Assembly: GCA_963770485.1 (NCBI GenBank)
Contig: CAVYPX010000006.1
Span: 7,974 to 71,973, forward strand
Reading direction: 5' to 3'
Length of the DNA stretch: 64,000 bases
DNA from: CAVVEC01 sp963770485
Lineage (GTDB): Bacteria > Acidobacteriota > Terriglobia > Terriglobales > Acidobacteriaceae
The position numbers and the translations under genes are program-made. A model generated the notes under the pieces. That model did not search any database, was not told where the DNA came from, and saw nothing but the letters and a program-made list of their open reading frames with translations. This document shows, piece after piece, positions 16,137 through 25,300 of this stretch (within the stretch, counting starts at the first letter, position 1; each line of letters begins with the position of its first letter).

Positions 16137-17495
16137 ATGTCCAGCCCTGAGCAACGCTCACAGCGAGCCAGTTTTTTCTCCTTTCTGGTCGTGGCGTGTT
16201 TGCTGCGATGTGGGGCAGCCAGCGCCGCGCCTTCGATCACTCTCCCCAAGAAGTCTGGGCCGCGGGCAAGCCCGATCCTAGCCTCGAACGGCGCACTCAA
16301 GCGTTCCGCCTACCACCGTGCGCAAGTGCGATTTGAGGTTCCGACCAACTGGACCGAGTTCCACTTCACGCACGATGGCACACGCCTGAACCCGTATGAG
16401 ACGGTGCTCAACATCAGCAATGTCGGTAAGCTCCGCCGGAAGTGGCTGTATTCCACCCGCAACATTGTGTTTTCCTCGCCCGCGGTTGCGAACGGGGTGG
16501 TTTACGTCGGATCCTTGGACGGCAATGCCTACGCCCTGAGCGCCAGAACCGGCGCCAAGCTGTGGAGCTACACCACCGGCGGCGGCATTTATTCCTCTCC
16601 CGCAGTGGCGAATGGAGTGGTGTATTTCGGCTCGGACGACAACAACGTGTATGCCCTGAGCGCCAGCACCGGCGTCAAACTCTGGAGCTACACCACGGGC
16701 AATCCAGTGAAATCCTCGCCTACCGTTTCGAATGGGGTGGTCTATGTCGGCTCAGGTGACAACAACGTGTACGCTCTGAACGCCAGCACCGGCGTTAAGC
16801 TGTGGAGCTTCACCACCGGCAATCCGGTGAATTCCTCGCCTACCGTTTCGAAGGGGGTAGTCTATGTCGGTTCATACGATGGCAACGTCTACGCGCTGAA
16901 CTCCAGCACTGGGGCCAAGCGGTGGAACTACTCTACTGGCGGCATTGTATTTTCCTCGCCCGTGGTGGCGGGAGGGGTGGTTTATGCAGGCTCATACGAC
17001 AACAATGTGTACGCACTGGCAGCCAAGACCGGAGCGCTCCGGTGGAGCTACGCCACCGCATATCCTATAGCATCCTCTCCCGCAGAGGGGAATGGGGTGG
17101 TTTACGTCGGCTCGGGTGACGCCAACCTGTACGCGCTGAATGCCAGCACCGGCGCCGTGCTATGGAAGTACGCTACTGGCGACGTTGTGGATTCCTCTCC
17201 CGCGCTGGCGAATGGAGTACTGTACGTCGGGTCGGAGGACGACACCTTGTACGCACTGAACGCCAGCGACGGAACACTCCTGTGGAGCTACCCCATCCCC
17301 GACATTGGCGATCCCTCCCCGGTAGTTGTGAATGGGATGGTCTTTTTGGGCTCCGACCACCGCAAGATTTACGCCTTCGGCCTGCCCCGTGGTGAGCAGG
17401 CGAAGCAGGTGGCTGTGCCCCAGCGCCGCGATCGGAAGGCACTTCGTCCCGGCTTCCATCTCAAAGCGAGCGCAACAACTTTTAACCAGGAGTGA
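16137..17495 (+). CDS. secreted eight-repeat PQQ-like beta-propeller protein
   Basis: 452 aa from the ATG at 16137, with GGAG 6 bases upstream. A signal peptide (FFSFLVVACLLRCGAASA) is followed by eight tandem blades of about 40 residues, each with SSPxVxNGVVYVGSxDxNVYAL and a following GAKLWSYTTG. These are PQQ/BamB-type blades closed with Trp docking. The repeats are near-identical at DNA level, with a 120-base period from about 16470 to 17380, so they expanded recently. No PQQ-binding acidic or disulfide motif is evident, so it is more likely a scaffold or binding protein than a dehydrogenase. A basic C-terminal tail follows the last blade. Confidence 0.85.
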   Translation: MSSPEQRSQRASFFSFLVVACLLRCGAASAAPSITLPKKSGPRASPILASNGALKRSAYHRAQVRFEVPTNWTEFHFTHDGTRLNPYETVLNISNVGKLRRKWLYSTRNIVFSSPAVANGVVYVGSLDGNAYALSARTGAKLWSYTTGGGIYSSPAVANGVVYFGSDDNNVYALSASTGVKLWSYTTGNPVKSSPTVSNGVVYVGSGDNNVYALNASTGVKLWSFTTGNPVNSSPTVSKGVVYVGSYDGNVYALNSSTGAKRWNYSTGGIVFSSPVVAGGVVYAGSYDNNVYALAAKTGALRWSYATAYPIASSPAEGNGVVYVGSGDANLYALNASTGAVLWKYATGDVVDSSPALANGVLYVGSEDDTLYALNASDGTLLWSYPIPDIGDPSPVVVNGMVFLGSDHRKIYAFGLPRGEQAKQVAVPQRRDRKALRPGFHLKASATTFNQE

Positions 17496-17591
17496 CGCAA
17501 TTCCCAAACAGCGCGTACTCCGATGCCTTCCCAGCGGGACCGTACGGACTCGCCTGAATCGCCGGAGACCGGCGAAGAATCCAAGTCAAAC

Positions 17592-18560
17592 ATGAAAGCG
17601 ATCCAAGTCCGACAAACCGGCGGAACCGAGGTCCTGCAGCTCACAGACCTACCGATTCCGCAGCCAAAGCCAAACGAAGCCGTAGTCAAAGTCTCAGCCT
17701 CGGGCGTGAACTTCATTGATGTTTACCAGCGCGAAGGCAGATACAGAGTGCCGCTGCCGTTCGTCCTCGGACAGGAGGGCGCGGGAATCGTTTCCGCCGT
17801 CGGGGCCGAAGCGACCTCGGTCAAGCCGGGTGATCGCGTTGCCTGGACCGGCATCCTGGGCTCGTATGCGGAGTACGCCGCCGTGCCTGCGGAACGGCTG
17901 GTGCTGATTCCGCAAGGCGCAGGTGATCGCGATGCCGCTGCCGCGATGCTGCAAGGCATGACCGCGCATTATCTGAGTCACGACACTTTCCCGCTCCAGC
18001 GCGGCCAGACGGCCCTGGTGCACGCGGCAGCAGGAGGAGTCGGCCTCCTGCTGACCCAAATGGCGCGGCACATCGGCGCGCGTGTGATTGGCACAGTTTC
18101 AACCGAAGAGAAGGCCATGCTGGCGCGGCAGGCCGGGGCCGACGAAGTGATCCTCTACGCCAAGGTGGACTTTGAGGCTGAAACCAAGCGCCTGACCGGC
18201 GGCAAGGGCGTGGACGTGGTTTACGACGGCGTGGGCAAGACCACCTTCGAGAAGGGTTTGAATGTGCTCCGGCCGCGAGGATACATGGTGCTGTTTGGCG
18301 GGTCGAGCGGCCCGGTGCCGCCGTTTGATCTCATCCTGCTTTCGCAGAAGGGATCGCTGTTTGTGACCCGGCCGACGCTGGCGCACTACATCGCCACGAC
18401 CGAGGAGTTACGGGCACGGGCGGGTGCGGTTTTCGCGATGATTGCGGAAGGCAAACTCAAGCTGCGCATCGAGCACACCTACAAGCTGGCCGATGCCCCC
18501 CAAGCCCACCGCGATCTGGAAGGGCGTAAGACGACCGGGAAGCTGCTGTTAATTCCGTAG
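17592..18560 (+). CDS. NADPH:quinone oxidoreductase, zeta-crystallin type
   Basis: 322 aa from the ATG at 17592 (MKAIQVRQTGGTEVL); the frame is open to 17523, but those residues are not family-like. A GroES-like N-terminal fold includes FVLGQEGAGIVSAVG and KPGDRVAW. The Rossmann fold has HAAAGGVGLLLTQMA at about 144-158 and a later YDGVGKTTFEKGLNVLRPRG. There are no structural zinc cysteines, as expected for the quinone oxidoreductase branch of the MDR superfamily. It probably reduces quinones or enones with NADPH in the cytosol. Single gene. Confidence 0.92.
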   Translation: MKAIQVRQTGGTEVLQLTDLPIPQPKPNEAVVKVSASGVNFIDVYQREGRYRVPLPFVLGQEGAGIVSAVGAEATSVKPGDRVAWTGILGSYAEYAAVPAERLVLIPQGAGDRDAAAAMLQGMTAHYLSHDTFPLQRGQTALVHAAAGGVGLLLTQMARHIGARVIGTVSTEEKAMLARQAGADEVILYAKVDFEAETKRLTGGKGVDVVYDGVGKTTFEKGLNVLRPRGYMVLFGGSSGPVPPFDLILLSQKGSLFVTRPTLAHYIATTEELRARAGAVFAMIAEGKLKLRIEHTYKLADAPQAHRDLEGRKTTGKLLLIP

Positions 18561-18589
18561 GCGGCTCTCGACAAGCGGAAACGCTCGGC

Positions 18590-19006
18590 TCAGACAACCA
18601 ACCGCAGCTTGGAGAAGTCCCTGGCGTAGCGGCTGGAGTCGAGGGTCATCAGACGGTCGGCGTGCAGCAGCGCATGGGCGGCGATGACAAAGTCTACCAG
18701 CAGTCGCTTGGGCGAGCCGCCCTGGGAGCGGCGCCGGCGGTGCGCATAGGCGGCAAAGCGCTTGCCCGCTTCGCGCCAGACAGTTTCGTCCAGGCCAAAC
18801 TCTACGGTGATGCCTGTGTCTGCCAGAAATTCATCGACGAATCGTTGGCTGGCTGAGGGATGAGCCAGCAACTCGATATAGACCGGGGCGGAAACTACTA
18901 GACCTCCCTGGGCATGAGCTTCCGCCAGTTGTGCGGCGATTTTCGAGGCCAGCGGCTCGCTTGACCACAAAGCCGAGAGGACGTTGGTGTCAAGAGCGGT
19001 CCTCAC
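18590..19006 (-). CDS. vapC: PIN-domain toxin VapC
   Basis: 138 aa starting with GTG at 19006, overlapping the antitoxin stop by four bases (GTGA). PIN-domain acidic residues are in place: TALDTNVLSALW (Asp6), APVYIELLAH (Glu), KRLLVDFVIAAHAL (Asp) and RLMTLDSSRY (Asp). PIN toxins are Mg2+-dependent RNases that usually cut tRNA or rRNA loops. The neighbouring SpoVT/AbrB-type antitoxin makes this a standard VapBC pair. Its middle segment TGITVEFGLDETVWREAGK and the Arg-rich turn RRRRSQGGSPKRLL resemble the toxin at 28130, so the two modules are related. Confidence 0.9.
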   Translation of the reverse strand: MRTALDTNVLSALWSSEPLASKIAAQLAEAHAQGGLVVSAPVYIELLAHPSASQRFVDEFLADTGITVEFGLDETVWREAGKRFAAYAHRRRRSQGGSPKRLLVDFVIAAHALLHADRLMTLDSSRYARDFSKLRLVV

Positions 19007-19257
19007 TTGCGACCGCGCTCCTCACTTCGCATCTCCTGCAGCCAGGCATTAATCTCTTTCTCGCCACCCGGAAACGTGCCGAGGGCTCCTTTGTACTTGT
19101 CAAACGGGCTGGATGCGGCGCGCGCCGGGCGCAGGACGGTGCGTTCGCCTTCGACCACAAATTCCACCCGGTCCCCTGTCGTTAGGCCGAGGCGGTTGCG
19201 GATCTGCTGCGGTACGGTCACTTGGCCCTTGCTGCTGATCGTGCTGGAATATTTCAT
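19003..19257 (-). CDS. vapB: AbrB/VapB-type antitoxin
   Basis: 84 aa. The N-terminal swapped-hairpin DNA-binding domain is plain: STISSKGQVTVPQQIRNRLG, then LTTGDRVEFVVEGERTVLRP. The C-terminal half (SSPFDKYKGALGTFPGGEKE) is the toxin-binding tail. It neutralises the co-encoded PIN toxin and represses the pair, probably by binding the inverted repeat at 19278-19297. Confidence 0.9.
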   Translation of the reverse strand: MKYSSTISSKGQVTVPQQIRNRLGLTTGDRVEFVVEGERTVLRPARAASSPFDKYKGALGTFPGGEKEINAWLQEMRSEERGRK

Positions 19258-19297
19258 CTTTACTTATAACTCCTACAGTAAAGATATCATTCTTTAC
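19257..19297 (-). promoter_or_regulatory. operator of the first vapBC pair
   Basis: GTAAAGA-N6-TCTTTAC at 19278-19297 is a perfect 7-bp inverted repeat, and a third half-site TCTTTAC at 19257-19263 overlaps the vapB start codon. This is the arrangement expected for autoregulation by a VapBC complex. Confidence 0.65.
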
Positions 19298-19344
19298 CAA
19301 TCGAGACAAGGTACTGCGGTGCGTGTTCAGCTATACTTTGGGCC

Positions 19345-20097
19345 ATGCTCAGGTCGGGCCCAAGTTTCCGGAGATTGCTGGTCTGCGGAATCTTGATAAC
19401 AGCCCTGACAGGGGCCTTTGACGAAGTTGTGCAAGCTCAGGGCCAGCCCAAAGCCGCCCCTGGAGATATGACGGGAGCTCCGGTATCCAGGAGGCCTCTC
19501 GACGAAAATCCTCACTACCTGGTGTCGCGGGTCGAGCTCGTACACGGCGCGGAAACCCAGATTCAGCATGAGAACAGAGACTTGGTGATTGTGGCGCTGA
19601 CTGACGCTACTCTGACACCTTCGAAAGGAGCCGACGCCGAAACTCTCAAGTCAGGGGACGTCCGGTTTATTGCCCGCGACGCGTACGCCAAAATCCTCAA
19701 CTCCCAGGATAAGCCTGCCGAAGCGTTGGCAATTGAACTGAAGCACCACTGGGATGCCGAAATGCGGCCTTGCACCGAGCCGATGAAATGTACCCGCCCG
19801 ATCCGAATGGGATCCGACGAAATCGGCGAAACCACTTCGCTGTTCACCAACGGTTTCATCACTGCTTACAGTCATCGACTCGTCCTGGGTGGAACACTGA
19901 CCAGTTCGTATTTCTCCAGCAAAGGGAAAGATCACCTGTTGCTGGTCGCGCTCACGGACCTTCGGGCAGTCTTTGATGGCACGGAGGAGAATCTGAAACG
20001 AGGACAGGTTTATACGTCCGAGGCTACGGAAATCGAAGTCGACGCTGACCAGAACGAGGCGCGGTGGGTCGTCGTCCGAATCGAAATCCCCAAATAA
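19345..20097 (+). CDS. exported protein of two cupin-like halves
   Basis: 250 aa with a signal peptide (LLVCGILITALTGAFDEVVQA). Two similar beta-rich halves each contain a DL(V/L)xVALTDxxxxx segment (DLVIVALTDATLTPSKGAD and HLLLVALTDLRAVFDGTEEN) followed by LKxGxVxxxxxxxxEVxN-like sequence, a pattern of duplicated double-stranded beta-helix (cupin) modules. The usual metal-binding histidines are not evident. Function unknown; probably periplasmic. It ends one base before the convergent flavin-binding gene. Confidence 0.6.
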   Translation: MLRSGPSFRRLLVCGILITALTGAFDEVVQAQGQPKAAPGDMTGAPVSRRPLDENPHYLVSRVELVHGAETQIQHENRDLVIVALTDATLTPSKGADAETLKSGDVRFIARDAYAKILNSQDKPAEALAIELKHHWDAEMRPCTEPMKCTRPIRMGSDEIGETTSLFTNGFITAYSHRLVLGGTLTSSYFSSKGKDHLLLVALTDLRAVFDGTEENLKRGQVYTSEATEIEVDADQNEARWVVVRIEIPK

Positions 20098-20098
20098 C

Positions 20099-20767
20099 TC
20101 AGCTTTGCCCTTTCCTGCGGGAGTAGCTTTGTGCGTACGCGGGCACCGGGACATTCGGATGCAACTTGGGATCGCTGATCGGCTTCCCTGCGAACATTTC
20201 CAGCGGGATCACGCCCGCCCACGTGGGAAACGCGTAATCTTCGGCATCGTCGATCGGCGGACCTTGCCGCACTTTCGCCGAAAACTCAGTAATCGGCAGG
20301 CGCATCACTAGAGTTGCCTTGAGCTCTCTTTCGTTAGGCTGGCGCGAATCTTTCCAGCGTCCGGGGAGAATGTGTTCGGACAGCACGCGAAGGGCTTCCA
20401 GTTTCTCTGCGGGATCCTCCACTGCGACCGCTGTTCCCAGCACTACCACCGAGCGGTAGTTCATCGAGTGATTGAAAATCGAGCGGGCCAGCACCAGCCC
20501 ATCCAGCAGCGTGACGGTGACGCAGACCGGCACACCCTCATCCATGCGGCGCAGCATGCGGCTGGCGGCCGAGCCGTGGATGTAAAGGTTGTCGCCCGCC
20601 CGGCCGTAGCCGGTGGGGATCACAAAAGGCTGGCCGTCGGCGATGAATCCAACGTGGCAGATAAAGCCTTCATCCAGAATTCGGTAAGCGGCGGCGCGGT
20701 CGTAAACGCCGCGCTGCGGCTCGCGCACTACGCGCGTGCGCTCGCTCGGGGTGTAGGATTCGGACAT
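20099..20767 (-). CDS. pyridoxamine 5'-phosphate oxidase-like flavoprotein (NimA-type)
   Basis: 222 aa. Split-barrel flavin-binding signatures: YRILDEGFICHVGFIADGQP, FVIPTGYGRAGDNLYIHGS, CVTVTLLDGLVLARSIFNHS and MNYRSVVVLGTAVAVEDP. The HGS...MNYRSVVVxG layout is that of the PNPOx-like family related to nitroimidazole-resistance proteins. It probably binds FMN and may reduce or detoxify small molecules; the substrate is unknown. The ATG at 20767 is followed directly by family-like sequence. Confidence 0.85.
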   Translation of the reverse strand: MSESYTPSERTRVVREPQRGVYDRAAAYRILDEGFICHVGFIADGQPFVIPTGYGRAGDNLYIHGSAASRMLRRMDEGVPVCVTVTLLDGLVLARSIFNHSMNYRSVVVLGTAVAVEDPAEKLEALRVLSEHILPGRWKDSRQPNERELKATLVMRLPITEFSAKVRQGPPIDDAEDYAFPTWAGVIPLEMFAGKPISDPKLHPNVPVPAYAQSYSRRKGQS

Positions 20768-21048
20768 TCAGAACAGGCTCCGGCAATCGCCAAGAATCAA
20801 GAATGAAAAGAGTTTAGCAGGAGAGATGGGGAAAAAGCCTTCGATGGCAGAGGGCGATAGTCGTGCAGTTTCAGAATCTCGACTGTCTCTTGCCGCGCGG
20901 ACTTTGCGGTTTTTCTTTGCCAGCTTTGTGGTAAAGCTCTTAACCGCAAAGCACGCCAAGGATTCGTCAAGAGCGCAAAGAAACGCATCCGGCAGACGCG
21001 ACAGTATTGGCCGGAGGCCTAAAAGGTTTTACGAAGATCGCAAAACGA

Positions 21049-22032
21049 TCAGGTTCTCGTCGGCATGGCTGGACCACTGAGCGGGCAGTATCGCGCCTCG
21101 CGATACTTGAGGCTGAGCAGCAATGCCACAATCCCCAGCGCAATGGGGCAGAAAATACTGGCTTCCGGACCAACCGTTCCTCCGGTAAGCCACGTTGGTC
21201 CGAAGAATTCCGAGTTGAGCAGATTGTGATAAGGAGCCAGCCCGCTGTCGTGGACGCCGTAGAAGAAAGTCTGCCCCCAATCCCATCCCGCGTGAAACCC
21301 CACGGCCCACCAAAGATCGCCAGTACGCCACAGAATCCAGCAGAACAGCAACCCAAAGACGACCACCGAAAGCAGACCAAACGTAGTTTCACCGGGATTG
21401 CCCAGGTGCAACAACGCAAACAAGGCAGAAAGCAGAAATGCAGATGGCCAAAACCCCATCCCGCTGGTGAGGGTGAACTGGGCATAGCCGCGGAAGGTGA
21501 ATTCTTCGGACAATCCAACCAGCAGGAAAGCCAAACTCCAACCGGCGGTGGCGCCCAGAATCGTAGGTCCGTGGATGGCGAGGCCGGTGATGCGGAAGCC
21601 GTGAAGCGCAAAAATCGTCAACAGCGTCCCGCTGATCCCCAGGAAGCCCCACAACGCACCTTCCCAAAAATGTTTTTGCAGCCCGGACCGAAGGGGAAGA
21701 CCGTATTCCCCGAACTTACGATGTTCGATCTTCGCCATGATCCAGGTGGCGAGGCAAACGAACAAGAAGCTGATCGCTTCAAATTGTACAGTTGCGAGAG
21801 GAGTGAGCACTCGTGGAGCGCCCGCGCCCCTTTGACCGCCGAAGTGCAGCCACCGGAGTGCTAAACCCAGACCGGTTGACATCGCCTGCAAGATGATCAG
21901 AAAAATCATGAATCGCCAACCGGCACGGAGACCGTTTGACCCAAAGAAGACTTTGGCTGCAACCGAACCGGTCTTCGGTTCTGGACCGGAAGCGGCTGGC
22001 GGCGCAGGCGGAATAGTGACGATATCGTTCAT
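21049..22032 (-). CDS. CPBP-family intramembrane metalloprotease
   Basis: 327 aa from the ATG at 22032. Several membrane segments surround the CPBP/Abi motifs: LVGLSEEFTFRGYAQFTL (EExxxR), LLSALFALLHLGNPGETTFG (FxxxH) and WWAVGFHAGWDWGQTFFYG (HxxxN/D-like). These acidic and histidine residues form the membrane-embedded site of Rce1-type proteases. The N-terminus is cytosolic and Pro-rich. Roles range from prenyl-protein processing to peptide immunity; nothing nearby indicates which. A 144-bp repeat lies upstream. Confidence 0.87.
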   Translation of the reverse strand: MNDIVTIPPAPPAASGPEPKTGSVAAKVFFGSNGLRAGWRFMIFLIILQAMSTGLGLALRWLHFGGQRGAGAPRVLTPLATVQFEAISFLFVCLATWIMAKIEHRKFGEYGLPLRSGLQKHFWEGALWGFLGISGTLLTIFALHGFRITGLAIHGPTILGATAGWSLAFLLVGLSEEFTFRGYAQFTLTSGMGFWPSAFLLSALFALLHLGNPGETTFGLLSVVVFGLLFCWILWRTGDLWWAVGFHAGWDWGQTFFYGVHDSGLAPYHNLLNSEFFGPTWLTGGTVGPEASIFCPIALGIVALLLSLKYREARYCPLSGPAMPTRT

Positions 22033-22205
22033 TCTGCAGTCCCCTTGATCACCCGAATCTAGACCAAACCCCACTCTCCAAAGATTGGACGCTGGAAGTC
22101 TCGGCCGGATAGTCGGGCCGTTGACACGCCACATGCACGATGCCCAGAGAGAGCTCGGCCTGGTTTGCAGATCTCACCCTGCGGCGAGCCGCAATCTGGA
22201 ATCCT

Positions 22206-22349
22206 GGTAGTGGCTCAGTTTGATTTGTTATCCCGAGCAAGCGTTCTTTGCGCAGCGAGGGATCTGGGCGAGCCGCGCGATGTGTCGCGTTCTTTGCGAC
22301 ACCATCATCGCGCGTTCGGTTCGCTTCCATATCAAACTGGGCCACTACC
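22206..22349. repeat. 144-bp inverted-repeat element, copy A
   Basis: Starts GGTAGTGGCTCAGTTTGAT and ends ATCAAACTGGGCCACTACC, so the termini are near-perfect inverted repeats. Inside are TATCCCGAGCAAGCGTTC, GCGAGGGATCTGGGCGAGCC and a small hairpin GTGTCGCG...TTGCGACAC. It is the same length as, and about 85-90 percent identical by eye to, the copies at 43951 and 47216. It ends 8 bases before the stop of the TonB receptor gene. Confidence 0.85.
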
Positions 22350-22357
22350 GGAATCCT

Positions 22358-25300
22358 CTACCAGTTGATCTTCACCGCGAACTGGAACTGCCGCGGATCG
22401 TAGGCAGCCGTCGGCTGGCCGGCGTAGGTGTAAAGCTGGTTGACGGCGGCGACGTTGAATCGGTTGGCGAGGTTGAAGACGTCGGCGATCAGGTCCATGT
22501 TGATGCGTTCGCCGAAATAAATCCGGCGGGCTACGCGCACGTCGTTGAACACGGTCCAAGGAGTCACGCCTGCGTTGCGCCCCAAGGTGCCGTCGAGACC
22601 AAGCAGGGTAACCTGCGGAGGCAGCGCTGTGGGCGACGCCGGCAGAAAGGAAGCGAAGCACACTTCCTGCAGGTACCCGGTGGGTGAGTATTTCGAAGGC
22701 ACCGTCGGGTAGCCGCACAGATTGGTAGGCGTCCCCCGTGCAACCACATTCGGACGCGTGGTAAACGGCGAGAACTGGAAGTTGTCGGCGTTGCCGGTGA
22801 GGATGTTGAACGGCCGCCCTGAAGCAAACTCAATGATGGGAGCGAACGTCCAGTTGCTGAAAAACTTGCTGGCGAAACTGTCGCCGGAAAGCTTGCCGCT
22901 TTGATACACGCCGCTGAACACAAAGCGGTGGCGCTGGTCGAACAACGAGTTTGAGCGCTCCAGTTGAGGATAATAACTATCCTGCGGCGACAACGGCGAT
23001 TGCAAGTCCGTGGAATCGTCAATGGCGTGCGACCACGTGTAAGAGGTCAGGAACTCGTAATGGCTACTGAAACGCTTGCGCAGGTTGGCGGTGAAACCGT
23101 GATAAACCGAGCTGCCGTTGGAGTAATTAGCGTCCATATCGGTGAAGGGGACACAGTTAGCGAAGGTCAGGGGATTGCACGCAGCGTTCAGTCCCGCCAG
23201 TTGCAAGTCGGTCGCGGCCAATTGCAGGCAGGGCGTGAATGCCCCGCCCATCAGCGAGGGATTGAATCCCGAGGGCCGGAAGAAACTGACCAGCGCGGGC
23301 GGCAGGAAGTAAGGGAGCTGCCCGGGCAGGCCATAGTACGGATTCGCCCCGCAAGTCGGCACGTCGAGCGGATTGGTGGAAACTGTAGCCTTTCCGGCCG
23401 CTACCGCGGCCACCCAGTTTTGGATCAGCAGGTCGCCACGCGCCGTATTGGCGTTAATCGGCCGATTCAAGTGCCGCCCGCCGTTGAAGTTGTATCCCAG
23501 GCTCAATGCGAATCCACGCCCCAGGTCTTGCTCGAAGCTCAGGTTCGCCTGCTCCGAGTACGCATAGACGAAGTTCTTGGCTTGCGGATACCCGAAAGGC
23601 TGGGAGATCAGCGGAAAACCGTTCTTAATGTAGCCCTGATTGATGAACAGCGAGTTGGCATAGAAGGGGTCGAAGCGCTGCGGATTAGGCGTGCCGTTAC
23701 TGGATGTCTGCTGGTAACCAAATGCAGGTATGGAAGCGGGCAGACAACCCGGCACTCCAAGGATGCCCTGGAATGTGTTGGTCGCGGTCAGGTTCAGGGG
23801 ATTGCCACTCTGCGTTCCATCGCACGGACTGCTGCCGAAAAGCAGCAACTGGCCGCTCTTCGAACCGTCGGAGGCATCGCCCAGGAAGTACAGGCCGAGC
23901 AGCGGGTGGTCATAGAACATGCCGTAGGATGCGCGAATCACTGACTTGCCATTACCCCTGGGATCCCAAGCCATCCCAATGCGTGGTTGAATGTTATTGG
24001 TATCCGTCTGGATGCCCTTTTGGATTCCCAGCGCGTTGTAGGCGGGAAGCGCCAGCGGACCGGGCGGGGCAAACTGCGGCGGGAATTCTACGTCGTAGCG
24101 AATTCCGTAGTTCAGGGTCAGGTTGGGACGAGCCCGCCAGGAATCCTGCCAGAAAAATCCCAGCGGGATGTTAGTAAAGGAGTCGTAGGGGTTGCCGATG
24201 CCTTGCACCAGCGTTTGCGGAACTCCAAGTCCGTAGGCTTGCACCGGGGAAAATCCAGGAATGATCTGCTGCAAGCTTGGAGGCAGGGAATTGTACAACG
24301 TCGCACCCAGCCCCTGGCTCGCGGTGAGGCTCCCGAAGTCGTAATTGCCTCCGTAGTTTACGGCGAACGTGGCCGTGAGTGGGAGGTAGTTGAAGTCCAC
24401 GCCAAATTTCGTGTCATGCCGGCCCATGGTCCAAGAAAAATTGTCCGTGATCTGGTAGCGCTGTTCCGTCCGCTGAATGTAGGAGTAAGGTTCGCGTCCG
24501 ATGAAAGCCGCCCCTAGCACGTTCGCCGCCGGGTCGCCGCCACCCGCCCCGCTGGAGTAGAAGTAAGCCAGCCCCCGGCGGGCATACTGGAAGCGGAACT
24601 CGTTGACCTTGTTGCTGCCGAGAGCCCATGTGTCCTGGGCTACACCGGTAACGTCGCGGTAGGTCTGCTGCGAAGTTCGTGAGTACGAGTTCTGCCCGAA
24701 CACCTGGTTCTCCCCATTGACCTCGATCCCGGTGACGGTACTGGGGCTCACGTTGGCGCGCAGCATCAGGCGATTGCGGTCGTTGAGATTGTGATCCAGG
24801 CGGAGCGAATAAAGACTCGTTCCCTCGAAAACCGGGAAGTTGCCGATCTGCGAGTTGAGCGTCAGGAAAGACGCCGGCAGGCCGTTGCAAATGGTGTTGA
24901 GTGGGTTGCAGGAACTGAAAAACTGTTTCAGCGGATTACTCCCATTGGTGGGCACAGGAAGCCCCCCAGGTGCGCCGACCAGTAAACCGAACGCTGCAGG
25001 GTAGCTGCCGCCCAGCGCGATGCCTGATGCCGCACCCGCCAGGATTGAGTACTCCCGAAGCAGCGATAGCGGCACACCGGATGTGCCCAGGAAGGTAGCT
25101 TGTTCTGGCGTGACCTGGATATTGAAGGTCTGTGCTGGGGCGCCGAAGAAGGGTGATGCGTCGAACGGCACCAGCCCGAAATTGCCCTGTCCGATGCTGG
25201 AGAAGCCGGTCTCGTGCCGCCGCGTGACTTCGTAGGAGAAGTAGTAGTAAGTCTTGTCTTTCTTGATCGGCCCGCCAAAAGCTGCGCCTGCCTGCACTCG

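Noticed and set aside
22964..23944. 326-codon plus-strand frame
   Set aside because: Antisense to the second TonB receptor; GC-rich codons keep the shadow frame open.
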